Source: Tritrichomonas musculus (taxonomy: Eukaryota > Parabasalia > Tritrichomonadida > Tritrichomonadidae). Taken from it: a stretch of DNA of 64,000 nt. Below the pieces are notes generated by a model that was given only the letters and a program-made list of their open reading frames with translations, did not search any database and was not told the origin of the DNA. The stretch is from assembly GCA_039105265.1 (NCBI GenBank), contig JAPFFF010000018.1, positions 620,001 to 684,000 of the forward strand. Reading direction: 5' to 3'. A program made the position numbers and the translations under genes. The stretch's first letter is position 1. Each line of letters opens with the position of its first letter. Below are positions 38,221 through 47,798 of this stretch, one piece after another.

Positions 38221-38835
38221 ATGGGTGCTTATCAATACCTCCGCCAACTTTGGACAAAGAAACAAAGTGAAGTAATGCGTTTCCTCCTCAGGCTTCGTTG
38301 CTGGGAGTACCGTCAATTACCAGAGCTTGTCCGTCTTACACATCCAACAAGACCAGACAAAGCTCGTCGTCTTGGCTATAAGGCTAAACAAGGTTATGTC
38401 ATCTATCGTATCCGTATAAGGAAGGGAGGACGTAGGAAAGTTGCTTCTAAGAATAGGCTTTATGGTAAGAATCGTACTCACCATATCTATCAATTAACAC
38501 CAAAGATTAATCTCCAAAACCTTGCTGAAATTAAAGCTGGAAGATCACTTCCTTCACTTCGTCTCCTTAATTCTTATTGGGTAAATGAAGATGGTGCTTA
38601 TCAATATTATGAGTGTATTTTTGTAGATCCTATGCATGCTGCTATTCAACATGATCCAAAGATTAACTGGATATGCGGAAGCTCACATATTCGTCGTGAA
38701 GCACGTGGACTTACATCTGCTGGAAAACGACATCGTGCATTAAATGGTAAAGGAAAGGGATATAGAAAGATGCGTCCATCACGTTATGCTGATTGGAAAG
38801 TTCGTAATACAATGAAACTTCACCGTTTCCGTTAA
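38221..38835 (+). CDS. RPL15: 60S ribosomal protein eL15
   Basis: The protein has 204 residues, the same length as human eL15. It begins [20 protein letters not shown] and keeps the family hallmarks [33 protein letters not shown] and [13 protein letters not shown] with a basic C-terminus. It binds 28S rRNA in the large subunit. The start at 38221 is set by homology and by the promoter motifs immediately upstream. Codon use is moderately biased, as expected of a highly expressed gene. Confidence 0.97.
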   Translation: MGAYQYLRQLWTKKQSEVMRFLLRLRCWEYRQLPELVRLTHPTRPDKARRLGYKAKQGYVIYRIRIRKGGRRKVASKNRLYGKNRTHHIYQLTPKINLQNLAEIKAGRSLPSLRLLNSYWVNEDGAYQYYECIFVDPMHAAIQHDPKINWICGSSHIRREARGLTSAGKRHRALNGKGKGYRKMRPSRYADWKVRNTMKLHRFR

Positions 38836-39143
38836 GCAGTAAAACTTCTTTTATTTTTCAATTTTTATTATTTATCTCCATCTTTTTTTTTTCTATAATT
38901 TTTGAATGTTACTGTGATCGTTATTCGTTTAAAAAGTTAAATTTTGAGTATAAAAGATATACAACATTAAGTGTAATCTTTCCATCCAATCAAAAGAAGC
39001 TGAGTGCTTTTAAAACCAAAAAACATAAGCTTTTAATGATTAAATTAAAAACGTGTACAATGCTTTTTAAAAATAGATAGAAGATAAAAAAAAAGATAAA
39101 AAATAATGAAAATAATCATTTATGAACTCAAAAAGCCTTTACT
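38836..39143. other. intergenic between convergent ribosomal protein genes
   Basis: About 310 bases between the 3' ends of eL15 and eL38. AT-rich; nothing recognised. Confidence 0.55.
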
Positions 39144-39368
39144 TTACTCTCGTTTATCGAGATAGATTACTTCTAATCCTTGTGGTATTGATTCGGTAAC
39201 GAGTTGTGTGAATTTTGGTTGTTTGATTGTCAATGTATAAAGATACTTTGATGTCCTGAGTTTGAATTTTGTAACTTCCTCGGAAACTTTCTTGATCTTT
39301 ACCCATTTGGCGTCGGGGCGGTTGACGAGTTCAAGAAACTTCTTTGGTTGTGCAACTGATTTAGGCAT
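39144..39368 (-). CDS. RPL38: 60S ribosomal protein eL38
   Basis: The protein has 74 residues from the ATG at 39368. It matches eL38: MPKSVAQPKKFLELVNRPDA corresponds to MPKxIxxIKDFL-x-x-x-RRKDA, then WVKIKK, a KFKLRTSKYLYTLTI core and a GLEV end. An in-frame ATG at 39389 would add seven residues (MVRPFYR); I prefer 39368 because it aligns with the family start. The stop forms TAAA. Confidence 0.9.
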   Translation of the reverse strand: MPKSVAQPKKFLELVNRPDAKWVKIKKVSEEVTKFKLRTSKYLYTLTIKQPKFTQLVTESIPQGLEVIYLDKRE

Positions 39369-39964
39369 TCTGTAGAAAGGACGGACCATAACCTTCAAAT
39401 TTGAATACTTTATTTTTAAAAATTTTTTAAAAATCAACGTCACTTTTTCAATTATTACTAAATTTTCGCTCTCTGTTGATCACTTATCCATTATTACAAT
39501 CATTTGAAGATAATAACTTTTATAGCAATATTCTGTTTCCTAAACACCATAATTGCATAAATTCTTTGATATAGTTAATTTCGATCAGAATATAATTAAT
39601 TAACAATTTAGGTACAATTTATTAGTGATCACTAATACATCCTACTTACTATGTTTATTTTAATTAATAATTGAAATTTCTATTTTCATTCCATTTCATT
39701 TGAGCAAATACCAATAATTGAAAAAAGCTTATTTAACAGGCTTGAGAACAAATCAACAATTTTACTTTATTGAATTAATAATTAAATGAATTAACATTTT
39801 AATATCTAGTTATTTTATTATTTATTTTTACATACATTTCAATTAATTTTAAAGTTAATTTTGGTTATTCAGAAACAAATTACTTACTAACTAAAATGAA
39901 TAATAATAAAAAAAATAAAAATCTTCATTATTGTAATTTTCTTTAGATATAATCAAAAAATTAA
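39369..39964. other. intergenic
   Basis: About 600 AT-rich bases between two minus-strand genes; eL38 promoter lies at the left end. No other feature is visible. Confidence 0.55.
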
Positions 39965-40336
39965 TTAAATTTTTTCAAAGAATGTAACTGAACGTTCTGG
40001 ATGTGCACCATTATCATCATGGACGTAAAAATGGGTCCAGTTAATCTTAACTTTTTGGCCTGGTTGAAGACTTTTCACAACTTCAAGATATTCTGGATGA
40101 AGTTTGTTTGAATCTGCTTCTGGCTTTAAGTTCCACATAAAGTTCTCTTGTTTTTCATCTCCATATTGTCCTGGTTTTTCATATTTGAGATATTCGTCAA
40201 TTTTGAAGATGGCAGAATCTCTAGCATGGCCACAACGATCTGGGCATAATGCAGTTCTGAAGTGGCATGGAAAATGTTTGATTTCTGTGAATGTGGCAAT
40301 GACTTCATTGACACATAATACATCAGCTGTTGACAT
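39965..40336 (-). CDS. small conserved-looking protein with Cys/His cluster
   Basis: The protein has 123 residues and is soluble. The centre contains HFPCHFRTALCPDRCGHARD, a dense His/Cys cluster that could bind a metal, followed by a charged KYEKPGQYGDEKQENF segment and a C-terminal strand-rich part (QPGQKVKINWTHFYVHDD). It resembles small uncharacterised eukaryotic proteins with the C-P-D-R-C-x-H pattern that I cannot name. A TCACTATTT initiator lies 11 bases before the ATG, supporting a real gene. Confidence 0.65.
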   Translation of the reverse strand: MSTADVLCVNEVIATFTEIKHFPCHFRTALCPDRCGHARDSAIFKIDEYLKYEKPGQYGDEKQENFMWNLKPEADSNKLHPEYLEVVKSLQPGQKVKINWTHFYVHDDNGAHPERSVTFFEKI

Positions 40337-40785
40337 TTGTAAATAGTGAAGTAATTAGAGTTACCTAATTCAATTAAATTGAAATATTTTTATAACCTAT
40401 TTTAATGAATATATATCTTAAGAGTTTATAGAAAAATAAATAAAAACAAATATATTTTGATTCTTATATATTATATAATTATTAAAAAATAATTTGAAGA
40501 AGGGGTAATTGGTTATTTATAAAAATAAATAAATAATTGTGATTGAATGACAGTTTATTTTTCATTCAACATCCATTTAAAAATCGATCGTCTTATCAAA
40601 AAAATGGATTAGGATGTGAAATCAAAAAGAAAGTTTATGTTTTTTAAATTAAATCTAATATAATATTTAAATTGAAATGCTAATGATATTTTAGCATTTA
40701 ATCTTGAGAAATTGGATTTATTAATCAGGAAAATTTCAATTGATGCAATTGTACGTTAATTAAAAACAAAATTTTTAAAATTTAG
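40337..40785. other. divergent intergenic region
   Basis: About 450 bases between the small Cys/His gene (-) and the CAMSAP-like gene (+). AT-rich; beyond the initiator at its left edge nothing is recognised. Confidence 0.55.
40345..40349 (-). promoter_or_regulatory. putative initiator (Inr) of the small Cys/His gene
   Basis: Minus-strand TCACT fits TCA(+1)Y(T/A); +1 is opposite 40347, an 11-base leader. Confidence 0.5.
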
Positions 40786-43700
40786 ATGGATGAATCTCTT
40801 GATTTTGATGTTCACCTTCAATGGCTTGAGATTGCATTAAAAAGAATTGTTCTTTTTAATTCAGAAAACAAAAAACCTCTTCTTTCTCTTTCATTTACGA
40901 ATAATAAGTGCCCTTTATACAATGACTCGACTTCTTTTCCTGATAAATTATCAATTAATGACCTTTCTACTGGATTTCCTTATGCATTTGTTTTAAATGT
41001 TATGAAAGAGCTACCAAAAAAATTATCAGAACCTGTAAAACTTTTCCCCACAATTTTATCAACACTTCAATCACTTGGATATAAACCATCAGGACGATGC
41101 GAAATTGATCAACTAATTTCAGGATCAAAACGCGATCACATTGAATTATTAAAAATTATTGAATGGGCTGTTGTTGATAGATCATTATCAATTCAAATGC
41201 TATGCGACGATGTAAAAAGACTACCACGATCATTTTTCATATTAGAACAACAACCAGACATGCTTGATGATACAATTTCTCTTTGGCTCTCAAAATTTCC
41301 TTGCTCACACACGTTACCAGTAATAAAAGATTTCAGGACTGAGATATTTCAAGGACAGCATGTTGCTTTTTCTCTTTCGCGTACCTATCCCAAAAGAATT
41401 TTAAAAGATGAAATAAACGTTGGGACTGAGCTTACTGATTCAATGATTACTCAAAATTGGGAGCTTGCAGCACCTGTTATGGAAGAACTTATGGTATTTG
41501 TTCCACCAATGAGGCAATTTTCATCTCCCCATTTACTTAATCTTTTTTTTGCAGATATTTTTTATGCTACTAGATCATCTGCAAAGAAATTTGTTCGACT
41601 TGACAAACCACCACCTATTGTTGTTGAGCCTAAACCGTATGCTCCTCGTCAACAAGAGGCAACTGAAGAAGATTCAATTCAACAAAAACTTCTTCGACAA
41701 CAAAAGGCTAGACAACAACAGCAGCTACAAATTCAACTTCAAGAAAAGCAACAACAGCAACAACACCAATCAAAATCAAATACATCATCAACATCAAATA
41801 AACCTTCAACGACATCAACTTCTCGTAACACAAAACCAGCAAATGCACCTTCATCAAAAAAGAAAAATCCATCCAGCAGCAAAGAAAAAAATCCTTCATC
41901 ACCATCAACATCCAAAGATAAATCAGAAACAAATAAAAACAATCAAAACTCATCTCCATCAAAGAAGAAGACTGCTCCTGTAAAAAATGATGGAACTTCA
42001 TCAACCTCAAAAACGAAACCTGAATCTACAAATAAGAAAGATAATATTTCATCATCATCCAAAAAGAAATCAGATCCGAGCAAAAAAGACGGAAATGGAT
42101 CAAATACAAAAATGAAAACCGAACCAACCAAAAATAAAGATTCTGCATCCACTTCAAAAGCCAAAAAAGAAACTCAAAAAAATGACAAAAAACCGATAGA
42201 TGACCATGACCACGGACACCATCACAGCCACAGTCACAGCCATGACAACGACAACGCAGAGAACAATGGAAACCAATCCTCACATCGCCATAAGCACAAG
42301 CACAAGCATCGCCATGAAAGAAGCAAAAAAGACGATTCTGACAGCAACAAAAAGAGCGACTCAAATGAAATTGAAAGCAACGATAGAAGCGATAGCAATG
42401 AAAAAGTTCCACAAATCACAATTAACCAAATTGCAAAGAATCCTTCATTGAATTCAAATTCGGCCAGAACCAGTAAAAACAATAAAAATTCGCCAGCACA
42501 AAATGATGAAAAACAGCCGAATTCAGACGGAAGCAACGAAGACAACAACGGAGGCGGCAGCAACGCTGGAAATCAAGGATTCTCAGACGATTACATTGCT
42601 CCTTACTCAAAAGATGCAACTCTGCCTCCTAAAAAATCAAATCAAAAAGACGATCAAAATGAATTGAATTTTAATCATCCAAATAAATCAAGTTCAACAC
42701 TCCCTCCTAACTCAATCTCGGCCCCAGTTGAAAACCAAAGAGATTTCAGTGCAACTCACCAGCCAAACCAAAATGAATTGATCACATCACATCATCCATC
42801 TGAAAATTCAGTACCAACTGAAAATTCTGAGCCAACTGAAAATTTGAATGAATTGAATGGCTCAAATCAACCAAATTCAAATGAAAACTTGGACGAGCTG
42901 TACAAATCGCGCCACACAAATTCAAATGACAACTTGAATGGAGTTGATAATGAAGTCAACGGTTCACAACAGCCAAATTCAAATGAAAACTTGGACGAGC
43001 TGTACAAGTCACGTCACACAAATTCAAATGACAATTTGAGTGGCTCACAGAATCAAATTCCAAAGGGCAATTTGAATGGATCTCAAAATCAAAATCAAAG
43101 TGGCAATTTGAATGGTTTACAAAATCTAAATCAAAATGACAATTTGAATGGTTTACAAAAATCGAATCCAAATGCGAATGAAAATCGCCATCCAAAAAGC
43201 AACAATAGAGATGACAGAGATGCAAGAAGAAGACAAAGAAAGAAAGACCAAAGAGATTCTTTCAGTTCGGATGATTTTGAGCCATCAGATGATGATGTTA
43301 TTGATGATCGCGATTACCTACCAAACGAAAGGAGAAAGAGAAGTGGAAACGGCAGGTCAACATCAGCACGAAGAAGGCCGAAGAATGGAAGCCCATCGAA
43401 TCCTAGAAGGAGAAGCCGATCAACATCAGGAAATCTTCGAAGAAGAAGGCCGAGATACGACGACGATGACAATGACGACTACTACGATGACTACTACGAG
43501 TACGACGAGTTCGCCTTTGAAGACTACCCGCCCGAAGAGCGAAGGAGACCTCGGCATAGAAAAAGTCGACGAAGAAGCCCGCAGAGAGGCAGGAGCGACC
43601 GTTATGATGACAACAATGAAGGAGACGGAAACATCTCGAAGACTCTCCCGGCGACGCTTGCAAAATTGCAGGAGGAACTCGGCAAGTTCGACTTCGAAGC

Positions 43701-45438
43701 ACAGCGATTCACACTCGAAGCGCAGCGCCACATGCTCGAGAGCCTGAACGAGCACATCCAGAGGGAGAAGCAGCAAGCGAAAGAAGACGAGGACGAAAAA
43801 AGAGAGAAAGAAAGGGAAGAGAGAGAAAGATTGCAGAACGAACAAAGAAAAATAGAAAAATTATTGAGAGAACAACAAGAGAAAGAAAAAGAAAGAAAAC
43901 AAAAACAAAGAGAAAAACAAGAACAAGAAAAACAAAGAAAACAAAGAGAAAAAGAAAAACAAGAGAAAGAACAAGAACAAGAAAAAGAAAGAAAACAAAG
44001 AGAAAAAGAAAAACAAGAGAAAGAACAAGAAAAAGAACTTGATAAATTTGATAATTTTGATAAATTTGTTGATTTTGACGATTTTGATGAAAAGAAATTG
44101 AATGAAGTGGACGACGGGAGAGTTCTTCATGATGATTTGCAGTTTGCTGACTTGGACGCGGCGGCACTCGCTCTGTGCTTGACGCAGGAGTCGGCTGATT
44201 CGGAGCGATTCAGCGACGGCGACATGTGCAAGATGAGGGAGGCGCTGCTCGCCTTCTCAAACTTACCGCAGCAAGAAAGAAGCGTTGAGGAGCTGAACGA
44301 GATTGTCAGGTCTCTCTACAAGGGCGAGAACGCATCTGACGATCACATTGAAGACGTCTACAACAAAGTTTTGTCGCTTCTCAAGCGAATCTCGGACAAC
44401 CGGGACTCAATTCCGCACATTCTGATTGACGTCGCAAACTCACTGTTCGACAAGTCACAGAAAAAGGACGAAATCCAGCTTGAAGAAGAAGAAGAAGAAA
44501 TAGAAAATTCGCACAAAGACAAAGAAGAAACAAATCCAAATGAAAAAGATCAAAAAGAAAACCAAGAAGAAAAAGATAAAAACAATCAAAAAGATGAAAA
44601 CGAGAATGAAAAAGATCAAAAAGAAAACCAAGAAGAAAAAGATAAAAACAATCAAAACGATGAAAACGAGAATGAAAAAGATCAAAATGAAAACCAAGAA
44701 GAAAAAGATAAAAACAATAAAAACGATGAAAATGAAAAAGATCAAAATGAGAATGAAAAGGAAGGTGGAGGCGGCGCTGGACATTTGAGTAGTGCTAGCG
44801 GAATGACAACTCAGGAGGTGGAAACAGAGACAGACAACCTGGAGCAGGTCAACCAAGAGACGCAAACAAACGAGAACGAAGAAGAGGCCAGCCGGTCTCC
44901 TCTTCGAATCCACCAGCCGGTCCTTCTCTTCGAGCGCGAGAGCAAGCCAGACTCAGTGCTGCAGCAGGACCCAGACCAAGAGTCGTCCAAGTGTGACATA
45001 ACCGTCAAGCATTTCCCCTTCCGACGGTTTACGAGCTTCAACCGCCAACCGTCAACCACGCGGAGTGCGGCGGTCCGCTCCAACTTCGCCATCATCTCGA
45101 ACATCATCAGGTTCAACGCGATGCCGTCTCCCCAGCAGGACCTCCAGAAGAACAAGCTTCTGAACTTCCTGAAGAGCTCTTACAAGGACGACAGACTGGT
45201 CGTCTTGCTCACCGTGATGAACCAGAAAATGAAGTCGATCTATAAAATGGAAAACGAGGAGGCAGACATCGTCAAGGTCTGGGGAAACGGGCCTCACGTC
45301 ATATCGCAGAATGACGTTGGAACTTTTTATAAATATTTCACTGGAACTAAAAAATTCGAGGTGATTCCTACAAAACATTTCACGCAAACAACTGACGCGA
45401 TTTGTTTGAAAAGAAAAATAGAACCAAGAAATTGGTAA
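40786..45438 (+). CDS. CAMSAP/Patronin-like microtubule minus-end protein (CKK domain)
   Basis: The protein has 1550 residues. The last 150 or so form a CKK domain, the microtubule-binding module defining CAMSAP/Patronin/Nezha proteins: SNFAIISNIIRFNAMPSPQQ, a KNKLLNFLKSS helix, LVVLLTVMNQKMKSIYKME, then VWGNGPHVISQNDVGTFYKY and F-x-x-I/V-P-x-K-x-F near the end. The N-terminal 270 residues contain a helical part compatible with the family's CH domain (LFPTILSTLQSLGYKPSG). Between them lie low-complexity parts: Ser/Lys-rich, a His run near 470, Asn-rich repeats, an Arg-rich block, Glu/Lys/Gln coiled coil near 1005-1090 and EKDQ repeats. CAMSAPs cap and stabilise minus ends. The stretch 43300-45300 is strikingly GC-richer than flanks. 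Confidence 0.85.
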   Translation: MDESLDFDVHLQWLEIALKRIVLFNSENKKPLLSLSFTNNKCPLYNDSTSFPDKLSINDLSTGFPYAFVLNVMKELPKKLSEPVKLFPTILSTLQSLGYKPSGRCEIDQLISGSKRDHIELLKIIEWAVVDRSLSIQMLCDDVKRLPRSFFILEQQPDMLDDTISLWLSKFPCSHTLPVIKDFRTEIFQGQHVAFSLSRTYPKRILKDEINVGTELTDSMITQNWELAAPVMEELMVFVPPMRQFSSPHLLNLFFADIFYATRSSAKKFVRLDKPPPIVVEPKPYAPRQQEATEEDSIQQKLLRQQKARQQQQLQIQLQEKQQQQQHQSKSNTSSTSNKPSTTSTSRNTKPANAPSSKKKNPSSSKEKNPSSPSTSKDKSETNKNNQNSSPSKKKTAPVKNDGTSSTSKTKPESTNKKDNISSSSKKKSDPSKKDGNGSNTKMKTEPTKNKDSASTSKAKKETQKNDKKPIDDHDHGHHHSHSHSHDNDNAENNGNQSSHRHKHKHKHRHERSKKDDSDSNKKSDSNEIESNDRSDSNEKVPQITINQIAKNPSLNSNSARTSKNNKNSPAQNDEKQPNSDGSNEDNNGGGSNAGNQGFSDDYIAPYSKDATLPPKKSNQKDDQNELNFNHPNKSSSTLPPNSISAPVENQRDFSATHQPNQNELITSHHPSENSVPTENSEPTENLNELNGSNQPNSNENLDELYKSRHTNSNDNLNGVDNEVNGSQQPNSNENLDELYKSRHTNSNDNLSGSQNQIPKGNLNGSQNQNQSGNLNGLQNLNQNDNLNGLQKSNPNANENRHPKSNNRDDRDARRRQRKKDQRDSFSSDDFEPSDDDVIDDRDYLPNERRKRSGNGRSTSARRRPKNGSPSNPRRRSRSTSGNLRRRRPRYDDDDNDDYYDDYYEYDEFAFEDYPPEERRRPRHRKSRRRSPQRGRSDRYDDNNEGDGNISKTLPATLAKLQEELGKFDFEAQRFTLEAQRHMLESLNEHIQREKQQAKEDEDEKREKEREERERLQNEQRKIEKLLREQQEKEKERKQKQREKQEQEKQRKQREKEKQEKEQEQEKERKQREKEKQEKEQEKELDKFDNFDKFVDFDDFDEKKLNEVDDGRVLHDDLQFADLDAAALALCLTQESADSERFSDGDMCKMREALLAFSNLPQQERSVEELNEIVRSLYKGENASDDHIEDVYNKVLSLLKRISDNRDSIPHILIDVANSLFDKSQKKDEIQLEEEEEEIENSHKDKEETNPNEKDQKENQEEKDKNNQKDENENEKDQKENQEEKDKNNQNDENENEKDQNENQEEKDKNNKNDENEKDQNENEKEGGGGAGHLSSASGMTTQEVETETDNLEQVNQETQTNENEEEASRSPLRIHQPVLLFERESKPDSVLQQDPDQESSKCDITVKHFPFRRFTSFNRQPSTTRSAAVRSNFAIISNIIRFNAMPSPQQDLQKNKLLNFLKSSYKDDRLVVLLTVMNQKMKSIYKMENEEADIVKVWGNGPHVISQNDVGTFYKYFTGTKKFEVIPTKHFTQTTDAICLKRKIEPRNW
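42880..43160 (+). repeat. coding repeats in the CAMSAP-like gene (Asn-rich)
   Basis: Two near-identical copies encode NSNENLDELYKSRHTNSNDN (about 42884-42933 and 42977-43032). They are followed by shorter NLNGLQN/NLNGSQN repeats of about 30 bases. Confidence 0.7.
44539..44770 (+). repeat. 66-base coding tandem repeat in the CAMSAP-like gene
   Basis: Units start at 44539, 44605 and 44671 (spacing exactly 66 bases), each encoding about 22 residues with NEKDQKENQEEKDKNN. A shortened fourth copy starts at 44731. The high identity suggests recent duplication. Confidence 0.85.
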
Positions 45439-46238
45439 CAAAAAAAAAAAAAAAAAAAAATATTATTTGTTTTTATATAAATTTTTTTTATAACCATGAA
45501 TTTTTACATGTATATTTTTTTTCTATATATATATATATATGGTATTAGATGTAGAATTTTTGCATATATGATATGATATGATATTTTTTTTTTTAATAAT
45601 TGTGATTGTTCATATTATAATAAGTTTATTATATTTTTTTGTTTTTGATTGGCATATTTACATATAAGCTATCTTGTTATTCTATTTATCATTGTAAATC
45701 TCGTTGAATAATTTTTTGAATAATCAATTGATATTACTTTTTATTGGTTTAATTATTTCATTAAATTGAGAAATGATATGTTCTATTAGTTAATATAGTT
45801 TAGTTACAAATTAATGAAATAATTTCATATAAAAAATTGTATGATACGATAAGAATTTTTTCTGATTGTCATCGTTTTAAATTAAAATTTTGAATTTTTA
45901 GAAGAAAATAAAAATTTTTAGTTTTTTATAAGTAATTTATTATATTATTATTTTATATTAATTTCATATATCCCATTTAATATATAGATTTATATATAAA
46001 TTATTGATATATAAAAGATATTATTTAATGTGGTTAACATTTTTAAATTGAGAAGGAAAATTCCAAAAGTTATCTCAAAAATATTTTATTTTTTTTATTT
46101 ATTTCAATATTTAAATAAACGCAGAAATTTATACATTATCGTTTATCAAATAAAAAAAATAATCATTTAAATATTTGAAACAAATTCTTGATTTTATATT
46201 GAAAATTTCAAAAATAATACATCATCTCATTTTTTTTA
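45439..46238. other. intergenic
   Basis: About 800 very AT-rich bases: a poly-A run right after the stop (45440-45460), an (AT)n tract at 45523-45541 and T-rich stretches. No gene is seen. The LCAT-like initiator is at the right end. Confidence 0.6.
46227..46233 (+). promoter_or_regulatory. putative initiator (Inr) of the LCAT-like gene
   Basis: TCATTTT fits TCA(+1)Y(T/A), with +1 at 46229 and a 10-base leader. Confidence 0.45.
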
Positions 46239-47540
46239 ATGATTCTAATTCTCATCAACTTAATTTCAAGTTTAAAGCCTGTTATATTACTTCCACCATT
46301 ATATGGAACAAATTTACACGTTTCTTACACCAATGCAAATCTACCTTGGTATTGTCCAAAAACGATGAATGACAACTTATTATGGATTGATCCGAAACTT
46401 CTTGTACCACCTCGTTACAATTGTGTTTTACAACTTTTACAATCTTTTTACAATAACAAAACAGGAAAAGTCGAAAATCGACCAGGAGTTGATATTTCAG
46501 TTCATGATTTCGGAGGAGAACAAAGCGTTCAATATGTCGATGGAGGAATCCTTGGATTCCAATTCTTTGATACGTATGCGTCGATGCTTCAATACTTTAA
46601 ATCCCACGGATACGAAATCGGAAGAAATTTATTCACAGCGCCTTACGATTGGAGAAACGCTCCCGTTGCGATTGATGATTTTTGGCCCAAATTGAAAAAC
46701 CTCGTTGAAAAAGCGCATCAAATTAATGGAGAAAAAGTGACAATAATGGGATACTCATGCGGCGGTTACAGTCTTCATCGCTTTTTGACAGCAAAAGTTA
46801 CTGAAGATTGGAAACATGAACATATTGAAAAAATCGTTTTCACTGTTCCTTCTTTCGGAGGCACAATGGACGCCATTGACATTCTTCTTAATCATCATTC
46901 TTCAGTTATGCCAATCCACAATGAAAATATTGCAAAGTTAAGCGAAGGTCTTCCATTCGTTCATTCTCATCTCTTAAATGAAGAAGTTTACGGAAATCTT
47001 CCTCTAGTTCGAGGACCAGAAGGTGAAATATATACAGCTCGTGACCTTCCAAATTTATTAATCAGTCATAATGCAATTAGAAAATCTTTCCATGATATCA
47101 TGAAGGTTGGAGTCGAACTCACAAAAAAGGCACCAAAGGATGTTAATATGCCAACAGCAATAATTTATAATTCTGGATATCCAACAAGATTTACAATTAA
47201 CTTCAAAAACGGTTGGGATCAAATCCCAATTGTTGAAACAAGCCGTGGAGATGGAACAGTTCCTTCCCATGCTGCTGAATGGGCTTGCCAACATTGGGAA
47301 CATAAAAAATATCCTAAAGTTTGCATTGATTTCGATAATCATGAGGAAAGATTCAGGCATCAACCTTTGTCAAGAAATCCATTTGTTCACGAACTTTTAT
47401 TCAATATGACATCACGAAGTGAATGGTTGAATTCAACTGGATTAACTGAAATTCATATGCCTTATATTAAAATCAATGAGGATGAAACATATGATATTCG
47501 TAACGATATTCGTTCAACTCAAGTTGCTCACTTCGATTAA
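46239..47540 (+). CDS. lecithin:cholesterol acyltransferase-like phospholipase/acyltransferase
   Basis: The protein has 433 residues. The N-terminus (about 1-20) is hydrophobic and could be a signal peptide, followed by PVILLPPLYGTNL, the usual LCAT-family opening. The alpha/beta-hydrolase elements are a lid-type TAPYDWRNAP, the nucleophile elbow GYSCGG (Ser), the Asp in SRGDGTVPSHAAEWA and the His in DFDNHEERFRHQP or nearby. The family cleaves or transfers fatty acyl groups of phospholipids. Likely secreted, lysosomal or in the endomembrane lumen. The exact substrate is unknown. Confidence 0.85.
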   Translation: MILILINLISSLKPVILLPPLYGTNLHVSYTNANLPWYCPKTMNDNLLWIDPKLLVPPRYNCVLQLLQSFYNNKTGKVENRPGVDISVHDFGGEQSVQYVDGGILGFQFFDTYASMLQYFKSHGYEIGRNLFTAPYDWRNAPVAIDDFWPKLKNLVEKAHQINGEKVTIMGYSCGGYSLHRFLTAKVTEDWKHEHIEKIVFTVPSFGGTMDAIDILLNHHSSVMPIHNENIAKLSEGLPFVHSHLLNEEVYGNLPLVRGPEGEIYTARDLPNLLISHNAIRKSFHDIMKVGVELTKKAPKDVNMPTAIIYNSGYPTRFTINFKNGWDQIPIVETSRGDGTVPSHAAEWACQHWEHKKYPKVCIDFDNHEERFRHQPLSRNPFVHELLFNMTSRSEWLNSTGLTEIHMPYIKINEDETYDIRNDIRSTQVAHFD

Positions 47541-47798
47541 ATTTCGACAAGTTTATTTGTATGCATATATATATAGATATAGATATATATTATAGATATA
47601 GAACAAAAAAACATATATAATAAATATAGTAATTGAGATTTTATCTATTTACTTTTTTTTATTATTATCACTTCCAATTTTTATATAAAACATTGGTTTA
47701 GATTCATTATTTCATGATTTAAAAATATTAATATTTTACAATATTCTTTGAACCTATTGTTATAAACCGAATAAAGCATTCTATTATATAATATTATT

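Noticed and set aside
43400-45440. Several minus-strand frames of 90-150 codons
   Set aside because: Shadows of the CAMSAP-like gene in its GC-rich and repeat parts.
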